Below the pieces are notes generated by a model. That model saw only the letters and a program-made list of their open reading frames with translations, ran no database searches and was not told the DNA's origin. A DNA stretch of 14,087 bases from the NCBI GenBank assembly GCA_003155465.1, contig PMCR01000249.1:1-14087 (forward strand). Reading direction: 5' to 3'. This document shows positions 1 to 6,884 of the stretch, in pieces. A program made the translations under genes and the position numbers. Position 1 is the stretch's first letter, and the number at the start of each line of letters is the position of its first letter. The stretch is from Myxococcales bacterium (lineage in GTDB: Bacteria > Myxococcota > Polyangia > Fen-1088).

Positions 1-324
1 GTAAATCGCGGCGGGCGCGGCCGCCCAATGGTTTCCGCCCATCCAGGCCGTGGTGACGGGAAAGAGCGACAGCCAAAACAGCAAATGCAGATTCGCCCAC
101 AGAATTCTGCCGGTCACGTGCCGCGTGGAATGGAGCATGTGGTGGTGATTGTTCCAATAGATGCCCACGTAGAGGAAACTCAGGACGTAACCCGAAAACA
201 CCGGCAAGAGCGGCCTGAGCGCCGCCAAATCGCCCCCACGCGGCACCTTCAATTCCAGCACCATGATGGTAATGATGATGGCCAGCACGCCGTCGCTGAA
301 CGCTTCGAGCCGATTCTTTTCCAT
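1..324 (-). CDS. TMEM175/DUF1211-family potassium channel, 3' end outside window
   Basis: The first 108 codons are present; the gene runs off the left edge. The protein begins MEKNRLEAFSDGVLAIIITI. The FSD motif at residues 9-11 inside the first transmembrane helix is the hallmark of TMEM175-type channels, and helix-1 residues of this family line the potassium pore. Further hydrophobic segments lie at about residues 42-56 (ending in YWNNHHHMLH) and 75-92. Bacterial members normally have about 200 residues and six helices, so roughly half is visible. The role inferred from the family is a leak-type potassium channel in the inner membrane. The ATG at 324 fits the conserved start; upstream there is only a weak AGG as ribosome binding site. 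It lies 51 bp downstream of the large ATPase gene on the same strand and may be co-transcribed with it. Family call is firm; function in this host is inferred. Confidence 0.9.
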   Translation of the reverse strand, partial: MEKNRLEAFSDGVLAIIITIMVLELKVPRGGDLAALRPLLPVFSGYVLSFLYVGIYWNNHHHMLHSTRHVTGRILWANLHLLFWLSLFPVTTAWMGGNHWAAAPAAIY

Positions 325-375
325 CGCCTAGAAGCATAGGTTGTCCGCCAAGGCCCGGCCGTCAATGGGAGGCGT

Positions 376-2664
376 TCAGCTCTCCTTGCCGGCTCGCTTG
401 GTTCGCCGATCTCCCCGCCCTGCCCGTCCCCGCTTGTCTTTCAAGGCGGAGCTTTCCAGTGGGGGCAGAGGTTCAAGCAGCATTCCAAGCAATTTTTCCG
501 CCGGAACGCGCACCTCCGGCGCCAGATGGGCGAGGCTTGCGTTTGGTCCCGCGGCGGCCGCGAGCAGCGCTTCATAGAGAGGCAGTAACCTTCCCTCAAT
601 GCCGGCCTGCTTGAGCAAGTCGGCCGCTTGGTCCGCAAGTCCGTGCTGGACGCACATGTGGCAGAACATCTCGATAAGTGCCGAATCAGGCGCTTCTTCG
701 AGAGCCGCGACGTGAGCCAGTGCTTGCAGCGCTTGGCTACGCCCGAGAGGCCAGCGATCACGGATGATGGCGACTTGGGCACTGAAAAGCACCCCGTACA
801 CCGCACCTCCACTCCGTTGGAGAGCCCGAGTGATGACTGGCCCGGGAGTTGTGTTCTTCGAGAAAGCCCCGGAAAACAGCATCGTTTGGAAGATCGCCCC
901 TTCGGCGTCTTCCGCAAGCGAGACGATGTCGTCGATTTCATCAGGCCTCGCCACGTCTGACAAGCTCGGCATCTCGCCCCGCCCGATGGCCGCCCGCAGA
1001 CGAGAGCCTATGTCGTCCGGCAGGTCAGGAACCAATGCCTGCTTCTGCAGCCGAACTATGTCCGCTGTCGGCTTCGATGAGGCCGCGATTCTCTTTGAGA
1101 TCTCGATCTTCATCCGAGCGGGCATGAAAGGTTCGCATGCCAACCGTTCCGCGAAATCTGCCGCGCTTACCCCCTTCGGCCATGACACCTTTGCCCTGGT
1201 GATTCTCTCTCGCAAATCCCGCATCGCCTTCACTCGATCCAGCACAGGAGCCAGATGTGCATCCTCACCCTCCAACTCCAGCAGCTCGCGCCACTCCTGC
1301 GGTCGGTTACATTCATCGACCAAGGCCTGGGCGGCCCGCAGTTCCAGTCGCCGACGCAGGCCAGGTTCCTTCACGGCCGATGCGAACGCGAACAACTTGG
1401 CGGCGCCGCCCTCGATTGACTTGCGGCCAGCCGGCGTGGCTAGGAGTTCCTCGGCCCGCTTCTGGAGATCCTCCTCGCCGTAGAAGACGCGCAAGAACTC
1501 TACCAGCCATCCAAGGCGACGCCGCAAACGACGGCTTGCACGCATCAGGTACCAGATGTTGAAGAAGCGCTCGGCCACCTGGAACCCCAGCTTGCTGGCG
1601 CCGGGCAGTGCCACCTTGGAAAGCAAACCCTGGCGACAAAGTCGATCGAGCTGCGCTGAGACGACATTCACACCAAGACGCGTGTGGCTGGCACAATCCG
1701 CCGCTGTGATCGGGTGCCAGTGCAGGGCCACAGCATCCATGATCAGTTGGCTTTGGGTGGGCAGATCATCGAAGCGCGCCTTGTAGTACGGCGTAAGCTG
1801 ATCAAGAAGACCATCGAGATCCTCCTCGACACGGCCGTTCTTCCCCGCTGCCAGAATGCCGTGGAGCAGAGCCAACGTGCGCGGCATGCCCCCGGTCAGA
1901 ACGTAGAGCGCCTTGAATCGGCCCGGATCCGCCGCGATGATGGCTTCCACCTCGGGCGTGTTCGCGAGGCGGGCAAGCTCCAGAACCAGCTTGCGTGCCT
2001 CATCTTCCGGCAGCGGCCCCAGTTCGTGGACATGGAAGAAATCATAGAATGGAGATTCGTAGACCAGTGACTCCTGAAGGAACGTGGTGCTGGCGCCGAT
2101 GACGATCAGGCGATTGTCCGCCGAAAGCGCCTCTCGCAACGGCCAGTGCGCCTCCCGCAGTCGTTCCAAGACGATGTCCATGTTGTCGACCAGGAGGACG
2201 AGCATCTTCTTGCTGCGTTTCGCCCAGTCGGTCAGCAGAGCGAGCGCTTGAGTCGCGCGTTGGTCGTCTTCGAGATCTTCCAGGGCCTTTACCTCGGCAT
2301 CGAGCTTCGTCGCGCCCTGGTGATCCCCGCGTTGTTCGAGAGCATCCGTCAGTGCATCTATGCAGTTCATCCAGAAGTCCGACGGGCGGGAAACGTTGTA
2401 CTGCTCCTCGGGGAAGCGCAGGGGCACACAGGCTCGGGCGAGCTTCGCGTCGTCCTCGATGCCATAGGCGATCCGCAACAGCAGCGTCGTCTTGCCCGAG
2501 CCACGAGCACCCACCAGCAGATGGTGTTGCTTGCCGCCGCGACGCAAGTCGTCGAGCAGTTCGTCGAAAAGAGCGTGGCGTGCGACGAAGCTGGCGACCA
2601 GATCGCTGCGTTCCAGGAGGTGAGGGTTGTAGATTGCAGTTGCCAGCCGCTTGCCTGTGGTCAT
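376..2664 (-). CDS. large P-loop ATPase (STAND/AAA-like) with helical C-terminal repeat region
   Basis: Codes for 762 residues. Walker A GARGSGKT is at residues 52-59, Walker B LVLLVDNMD at 155-163, a sensor-1-like stretch LIVIGAST at 186-193, and TGGMPRTLALL at about 257-267, which resembles the GG.PR element of ORC/Cdc6- and STAND-type ATPases. A winged-helix-like segment follows (about 320-365), then AERFFNIWYLMR at about 375-385, common in archaeal-type ATPase_2 proteins. The remaining 370 residues are Ala/Leu/Arg-rich helices that look like a TPR-type solenoid, as in STAND sensors. The start at 2664 is chosen because its ATG overlaps the stop of the upstream ATPase gene (ATGA), implying translational coupling; an upstream in-frame ATG at 2715 would sit deep inside that gene. 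No nuclease, protease or toxin domain is apparent. ATP binding is firm; a role as signal-sensing switch is inference. Confidence 0.85.
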   Translation of the reverse strand: MTTGKRLATAIYNPHLLERSDLVASFVARHALFDELLDDLRRGGKQHHLLVGARGSGKTTLLLRIAYGIEDDAKLARACVPLRFPEEQYNVSRPSDFWMNCIDALTDALEQRGDHQGATKLDAEVKALEDLEDDQRATQALALLTDWAKRSKKMLVLLVDNMDIVLERLREAHWPLREALSADNRLIVIGASTTFLQESLVYESPFYDFFHVHELGPLPEDEARKLVLELARLANTPEVEAIIAADPGRFKALYVLTGGMPRTLALLHGILAAGKNGRVEEDLDGLLDQLTPYYKARFDDLPTQSQLIMDAVALHWHPITAADCASHTRLGVNVVSAQLDRLCRQGLLSKVALPGASKLGFQVAERFFNIWYLMRASRRLRRRLGWLVEFLRVFYGEEDLQKRAEELLATPAGRKSIEGGAAKLFAFASAVKEPGLRRRLELRAAQALVDECNRPQEWRELLELEGEDAHLAPVLDRVKAMRDLRERITRAKVSWPKGVSAADFAERLACEPFMPARMKIEISKRIAASSKPTADIVRLQKQALVPDLPDDIGSRLRAAIGRGEMPSLSDVARPDEIDDIVSLAEDAEGAIFQTMLFSGAFSKNTTPGPVITRALQRSGGAVYGVLFSAQVAIIRDRWPLGRSQALQALAHVAALEEAPDSALIEMFCHMCVQHGLADQAADLLKQAGIEGRLLPLYEALLAAAAGPNASLAHLAPEVRVPAEKLLGMLLEPLPPLESSALKDKRGRAGRGDRRTKRAGKES

Positions 2665-3836
2665 GGGACGTGCCTTTCCCAGTAGCGGCGCAGAAGACCA
2701 GAACGAAAGCGCCATCTTCCAGCCTGCTCGACCAAGTAGCCATCATTGACCAGGACATCTAGGAGCCAGCGAGCCGTCTTGCCGCGTTCGACAGGGTCTG
2801 AAACCTGGCCCGCCAGGCACTGCTGGAGCGAGGAAGCCGCCACTCCCCTGGGATCGCGGGCGCAGGCACCCAGCATGGCGCGCGCGAAAGCATCCTCAGG
2901 GGCGCCCAGGGCCCCACGCAGCCGCTCTTCCCACGAGCTGAAGTACGTTCGCCGTGCCAAAAGATCCTCGATGGCAGCGTCCAGATGTGCCTCCGACGGG
3001 GTCGCGTCCCGGGCGCGGTCGCGCAAAGCGCTGAAGATGACCTGCAGGTGATACGGGATGAGCCACTCGGCGTGTTCGCAAATCCGTCGACGCAGCTCCG
3101 GCCCAGCATCCATGCAATAGCTGCGTGCCAGTTCCGCCAGAAATCGGTCGGCGGTTTCTGCATCGTACGGGCCGAGGCGCCGGTCCCGAAGATCGTTGAT
3201 GGTGTCCGTGAGGCGGTGTTTTCGGGTGACACTGTCCAGGCCGACAGACCCGGCGAGGACGAAGCGGAGCTTGGCGCTAGCCTCGGGCAGTTGGCGAAGA
3301 TTCCGGAACCACTGCAAGAAACTGCGCACGCGCTCGCCGGTGGCATCGTGACCGGCGATGGTCAGCACGAAGATCGGAAGCTCGTCGATAAGGATCAGCC
3401 AAGGCTGCTTCGCCTGCAGAATTCCTGCGAAGGCGCGGTTGGCCTCCTCCTGCCATTCCCGCGGGTAGCCATCGACGTCAACGCCCGTGCCCGCGACCTT
3501 GATACCCCGTACCCGCCGCCCCTGCCTCTGGAGCCAGGCCGCGATGGGATTCGGCTTGAGCGTCTTGCCCGCCGTTGTCTCGTAGATACTGCGCAGCACG
3601 GCTTCAACGAATTGGGGCTCGTTCTTGGCCGCAGCCACGCTAACGTAGGCCCCTACGGCGGACTCATCCCGGCTGACTTCTAACGCCAGCGCATGCAGGA
3701 GTGACGTCTTGCCCACCCGGCGCGGCGCCAGCAAAAGGATGTGCTCATCCTCACAGATGCGTCTCAGCTCCCGCAATTCGCGGTCGCGCCCAAAGAAGTT
3801 CGCCCCGTCCACCGGCTTTCCGATGATGTTCTTCAT
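2661..3836 (-). CDS. archaeal-type ATPase with C-terminal winged helix (AAA family)
   Basis: Codes for 391 residues. FFGRDREL at residues 14-21 is the usual pre-Walker motif of ATPase_2/AAA_16-type proteins. Walker A is APRRVGKT (37-44), with the first Gly replaced by Ala, and Walker B is WLILIDELP (146-154). VLAGSVGL at about 217-224 is a sensor-1 candidate. The C-terminal 60 residues (DVLVNDGYLVEQAGRWRFRS) look like a winged helix, typical of this family and possibly DNA or protein binding. The ATG at 3836 is preferred because it begins right before the conserved GKPV.G.NFFGR block and follows AAGGGG by 10 bp; longer in-frame extensions run through the repeated operator-like sites. It is first in an operon with the 762-residue ATPase and overlaps it by 4 bp. 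The two probably act together. The cellular role is not recognisable from sequence. Confidence 0.85.
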   Translation of the reverse strand: MKNIIGKPVDGANFFGRDRELRELRRICEDEHILLLAPRRVGKTSLLHALALEVSRDESAVGAYVSVAAAKNEPQFVEAVLRSIYETTAGKTLKPNPIAAWLQRQGRRVRGIKVAGTGVDVDGYPREWQEEANRAFAGILQAKQPWLILIDELPIFVLTIAGHDATGERVRSFLQWFRNLRQLPEASAKLRFVLAGSVGLDSVTRKHRLTDTINDLRDRRLGPYDAETADRFLAELARSYCMDAGPELRRRICEHAEWLIPYHLQVIFSALRDRARDATPSEAHLDAAIEDLLARRTYFSSWEERLRGALGAPEDAFARAMLGACARDPRGVAASSLQQCLAGQVSDPVERGKTARWLLDVLVNDGYLVEQAGRWRFRSGLLRRYWERHVP

Positions 3837-3853
3837 GGCTTTCCGTCCCCTTC

Positions 3854-3896
3854 CATGTACAGCAAGCATGTTGTACAGCACATCCGTTGTACAACA
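3854..3896. promoter_or_regulatory. three TGTACA-centred sites at exact 16-bp spacing (operator array)
   Basis: TGTACA occurs at 3856-3861, 3872-3877 and 3888-3893, exactly 16 bp apart. On the plus strand the flanks are also conserved: CATGTACAGCA, GTTGTACAGCA and GTTGTACAACA. The third copy is centred in a perfect 10-bp palindrome, GTTGTACAAC (3886-3895). The array ends 18 bp before the ATG of the first ATPase gene. A 16-bp period is about 1.5 helical turns and not a multiple of three, so it is not a coding effect. Binding of a dimeric regulator to each box is inferred; which protein binds is unknown. Confidence 0.6.
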
Positions 3897-3914
3897 TGGC
3901 TGTTGGCTGCGCAA
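3886..3914 (-). promoter_or_regulatory. possible promoter of the ATPase operon
   Basis: Reading the minus strand, TTGCGC (3914-3909) is followed after 17 bp by TACAAC (3891-3886), a modest sigma-70-like pair (about three and four of six matches to consensus). The -10 lies inside the third TGTACA site, so a bound regulator would block the promoter. This is a weak match that gains weight only from its position. Confidence 0.3.
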
Positions 3915-3985
3915 GCCCCTTCATGTCTCGACTGCGCCCGTCCCGTGATCTGCTGCGGCGCGTCCGCGTCGAGCATCCCAAAGCC

Positions 3986-4774
3986 CTACGGCCGTCGCAG
4001 TCCGGTGGCACCATGGAGGAGCAGGTCGAGGACAGCAGCTTTCCGATCGCGGGCCACTGGGACTCGAAGCTCGCGCGCAGGTTCGTCGCCGACGACTACA
4101 ACGGTGTCTCCGTCTTCATTTTCAATGGCGCGGACGTGGGCCGTGTGTACCAGCCATTGGCGATGGACGCGCAGGAACTCGCTGCCGAGTGACACTTCGA
4201 TGGCGGCCAGTGACAGGTCGACGTCGAAACGGCCGCGGGCCGTGTGAACGAACATGAGGCGCTCGGCTGCCTCAAAGGCCCAAACCTCGTCGCGCGCGAA
4301 CAAGACCAGCCCTTTCTTGCTGCGTGCGACGATGCGGTCGGGAACCGATCGAGGCGCCGTCTGCGCAAGCCGCTGCTGGAGTCGCATCAGGCATTCCGTC
4401 ACCCGTTCCTCGTGAATCGGCTTGAGAAGATAATCAGCCACGCCGAGTGCGTACGCCTCGACCGCATGTTGCGAAAGCGCCGTGGCCAAAACGAAGAGCG
4501 GTGCCTCGGGTGTGCCCGCGAGAGTCCGGACCAGATTCATGCCGGCCTCGTCGCCATGGGCGTGGCCGAGGTGAATGTCCACGAAGGCGACATCGACGAC
4601 GATACCGCCGGGGGCCAGCGCCTGCTGTGCCTCCGCGAGCGTCGCCACCGCCGCGACCACCACGGCCTGCCCGGAGGCGTGCAGCATCTCGACCAGGTAG
4701 TTGCGCGCCGCCCATTCGTCCTCGACCACGAGCGCGCGTAACCTTCGCGATTTCGCTTCAATCGGCGTGGCCAT
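3986..4774 (-). CDS. LytTR-family response regulator
   Basis: Codes for 262 residues. The receiver domain (about 12-130) has acidic residues E18, D19 and E20, phospho-acceptor D66 in VAFVDIHL, switch Thr98 and the conserved K118-P119. The C-terminal half (about 155-255) is a LytTR DNA-binding domain: residues around AAERLMFVHTARGRF, SLAAIEVSLG and FLRVHRQWLVH match the family's pattern, including the usual 'F.R.HR..LVN' element. It acts in the cytoplasm as a transcription factor phosphorylated by the adjacent kinase. The ATG at 4774 shares its A with the kinase stop codon (TGATG), so translation is coupled. Members of this family usually bind pairs of short direct repeats; none was identified with confidence here, so the target genes are unknown. 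Confidence 0.93.
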   Translation of the reverse strand: MATPIEAKSRRLRALVVEDEWAARNYLVEMLHASGQAVVVAAVATLAEAQQALAPGGIVVDVAFVDIHLGHAHGDEAGMNLVRTLAGTPEAPLFVLATALSQHAVEAYALGVADYLLKPIHEERVTECLMRLQQRLAQTAPRSVPDRIVARSKKGLVLFARDEVWAFEAAERLMFVHTARGRFDVDLSLAAIEVSLGSEFLRVHRQWLVHTAHVRAIENEDGDTVVVVGDEPARELRVPVARDRKAAVLDLLLHGATGLRRP

Positions 4775-5817
4775 CAGCCTGCCTCCCGCGCACCAGGGAT
4801 CTCGATCGTAGCGCGCGTGCCTGCAGACGATGATTCGAGGCGGAGACTGGCGCCCGGGTGGGCGAGGCTGAGGCGTTCGCGAACCATGCGCAAGCCAAGT
4901 CCTTCCTTGGTCCCGGGCGGTATTCCGGGTCCATTGTCCTCTACAATGAGTTGAAGTGCCCTGTCGACAAAGCGCGTGCGTAGGATCACCACACCGCCCT
5001 CATCCCGACATAGTACGCCGTGTTTGACGGCGTTCTCGAGCAGTGGCTGGAGCAGGAGCTTGGGCAGCGGGACAGTAGTCGTCTCCGCAGCGACATCCCA
5101 TTGAAAGCGAAGGAAACCTCTATGCCGCACCTCTAGGATCTCGGCGTAGCGCCGAAGCCAGTTGATGTCGGCCTCGAGCGGGCGAGTCTCAGGAGACGAC
5201 TCGAGCGCGTCGCGGAGGAGATCCCCGAGCGCCGCGAGGAGCCGTCGAGCCAGCAGCGGCTCGTTGACGGTCAGGGCGGCAACGGCGTGGAGCGTGTTGA
5301 GCAGAAAGTGGGGCTCCAGACTGGAGCGCAACTGCGCCAGCTCCGCCTCACGGCGCATGCTATTGGCCGCGAGGCTACGCAGGTTGGCGTCGCGAATCAC
5401 CGCTGGGAGACAAAAGACGAGCGCCCATAGTCCCCCGACGCCGAGGCCGATGGAAACGGCGAGGGCGAAGGCTCGCAAGTTGCTCATTGCAAGTTCGGAG
5501 TGCAACCAGACCGCGAGGGCACCAAACAAAGTGGAGACAAGGACCCCCGCAATAATCATGACGATACGTCCCGCATTTCGCCCTCGCAGCCACCGATAGC
5601 CAAGCGTCAGTACGGCCGCTTGCAGGACCATGACAGCAGACGGAGTGATCGTACGGCGCCACGACGCACCTTGAAACACGTCGTGAAGGGAGTGCGCGGC
5701 GGCAGCCAGCGCCACGGCCCCGAACGCCAGGGCGAGATGCCAGGGATTCTCGGATCTCCGGCTCGACGGCCGGTCGCTATCGTTGGGAGAGCCGTCTCGA
5801 ACGGCGGTATCGGACAC
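4774..5817 (-). CDS. LytS/YehU-type membrane sensor histidine kinase
   Basis: Codes for about 347 residues if the GTG at 5817 is the start. Four transmembrane segments are visible (about 26-48, 59-77, 85-105, 116-141), then a His_kinase domain (Pfam PF06580 type) with phospho-acceptor H170 in LEPHFLLNTLH. The ATPase domain has the N box LLLQPLLENAVKHG (N262), G1 box EDNGPGIP (293-300) and G2 box GLGLRMVRERL. There is no periplasmic or PAS sensor domain, so the signal must come from the membrane part or a partner protein. The start is uncertain: there is no ATG, the GTG at 5817 lies 7 bp after the upstream stop with only a distant GGGAG, and an open frame continues upstream to 6051 inside the preceding gene. 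It pairs with the LytTR regulator downstream (1-bp overlap). Confidence 0.88.
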   Translation of the reverse strand: MSDTAVRDGSPNDSDRPSSRRSENPWHLALAFGAVALAAAAHSLHDVFQGASWRRTITPSAVMVLQAAVLTLGYRWLRGRNAGRIVMIIAGVLVSTLFGALAVWLHSELAMSNLRAFALAVSIGLGVGGLWALVFCLPAVIRDANLRSLAANSMRREAELAQLRSSLEPHFLLNTLHAVAALTVNEPLLARRLLAALGDLLRDALESSPETRPLEADINWLRRYAEILEVRHRGFLRFQWDVAAETTTVPLPKLLLQPLLENAVKHGVLCRDEGGVVILRTRFVDRALQLIVEDNGPGIPPGTKEGLGLRMVRERLSLAHPGASLRLESSSAGTRATIEIPGAREAG

Positions 5818-5824
5818 GTTCAGG

Positions 5825-6403
5825 TTACAATACTCCCGGCGAAGTCTCCGGTCGAGAAGGTGGGCGATCCGCACCCTCGACGTGAGATTGGCGTGCCCAT
5901 GAGCGAAAACCGCGCACCATTGCACGCCAGCGGTGGCCCACATGGTGCGCAGCCAACGCCAGCGCCACGAGTCCGACGAGATTGTGGATGTCGACGAGCT
6001 GGTGCGTGATGTGTTTGAGCGGAACCGGGCCCTCGATCGGCGCCGAGCCACTGATGAAAAGCCAAACCACGATTCCGGTCACCGCGACCGTCCCGAAGGT
6101 CGCATACAGAACCAGCTCCGAAACCGCTCGCGACTTGCGCTCTCGCGAGAGGCCGTGCCGCAGCCGTGCCACGAACCCCTTCCAGTTGAGCCCGACGTGA
6201 AAGCCGATTCCGGCCACCACGATCAACGCGGGCAACCGGTGGAGGTTCAACCAGGTGAGGCGAGTGAGGCCAAGCGCAGCCGTGCGAAATGCTCCCGCGC
6301 CAACGTGGAACTCGAAGAACAGAAACACTCCGCTCGCGAACGTCAGGAACGCGGCGACAAGCAGGACGACATCAACAAGGAGCTTGAACTGATAGCGAGG
6401 CAT
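5825..6403 (-). CDS. DUF4405-like four-helix membrane protein, probable di-haem cytochrome b fold
   Basis: Codes for 192 residues from the ATG at 6403 (MPRYQFKLLVDVVLLVAAFL). Four hydrophobic helices lie at about 8-32, 52-72, 97-118 and 139-156. His residues are placed as H55/H69 in helix 2 and H140/H154 in helix 4, each pair 14 apart, the spacing that lets bis-histidine b haems sit across a membrane in cytochrome b-like proteins. H33, H131 and H134 lie near the membrane faces. The tail is Arg- and Pro-rich and probably cytoplasmic. It is first of three tightly spaced genes with a sensor kinase and response regulator, so a sensory or redox role is inferred. The GAGGG before this ATG is only 1 bp away, which is unusually close, so the exact start is less sure than the family. 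Confidence 0.75.
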   Translation of the reverse strand: MPRYQFKLLVDVVLLVAAFLTFASGVFLFFEFHVGAGAFRTAALGLTRLTWLNLHRLPALIVVAGIGFHVGLNWKGFVARLRHGLSRERKSRAVSELVLYATFGTVAVTGIVVWLFISGSAPIEGPVPLKHITHQLVDIHNLVGLVALALAAHHVGHRWRAMVRGFRSWARQSHVEGADRPPSRPETSPGVL

Positions 6404-6588
6404 GCCCTCATCATAGGAACAGGCGCCAGGAGCCGGACCGTTGAACCGACGAACCCCGTCCCCTTCCAGACGAACCGTAGCCCGGTGCACACCGGCCGCA
6501 AGTCAGTAGAGCGTCGGAGGGGTCTCAGCCCGTCTTTGACCTCGGGCGCGAGAAAGGCAGGGGCGCCTCACGCACTTCGGAGTACAAT

Positions 6589-6735
6589 CTATGCGTGGCA
6601 CATCAGGTGTCTGCTTTGGATCGGTCGATTCAATCCGGCGGCGTTGATTCCGACCATGACCGTGATGACGTAGGCGATGTCCAAGAGGAACAGGGCGAAC
6701 CTCGACCACATACCCAAGCCAGACATCGAGCGCAT
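6589..6735 (-). CDS. small single-helix membrane protein (48 residues), hypothetical
   Basis: An ATG at 6735 is preceded by a strong purine run, GGGAGGGGG, about 9 bp upstream. The product has one hydrophobic helix (WSRFALFLLDIAYVITVMVG, residues 10-29) and a short polar tail ending in RHLMCHA. GC use at third positions is high, as in neighbouring genes. It lies 185 bp upstream of the haem-protein/kinase/regulator operon on the same strand and starts back to back with the RNB ribonuclease gene 150 bp away. Function is unknown. It could be a small accessory subunit, a regulator, or the N-terminal remnant of a longer membrane protein; the tail after residue 35 looks random, which favours a remnant. 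Confidence 0.4.
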   Translation of the reverse strand: MRSMSGLGMWSRFALFLLDIAYVITVMVGINAAGLNRPIQSRHLMCHA

Positions 6736-6884
6736 TTCAGATTGCCCCCTCCCGGTCCACATAGACCACGGCCAAGCGAATTTGTTTCCGCCAATCGCGT
6801 CTCCCTCGGGCGTGGGAGCACGAGGCAGAATCTTTGCGCCTCAGCTTTCACACAGACCGCGCGGGCAGGAGTACACTCGCGATC

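Noticed and set aside
764..1483. Plus-strand open frame opposite the large ATPase
   Set aside because: Ser/Arg-rich complement of a coding region with clear ATPase motifs; no independent support.
6482..6495. Palindrome CCGGTG-CA-CACCGG upstream of the haem-protein gene
   Set aside because: A 2-nt loop is too tight for an RNA hairpin and there is no second copy or other support for an operator.
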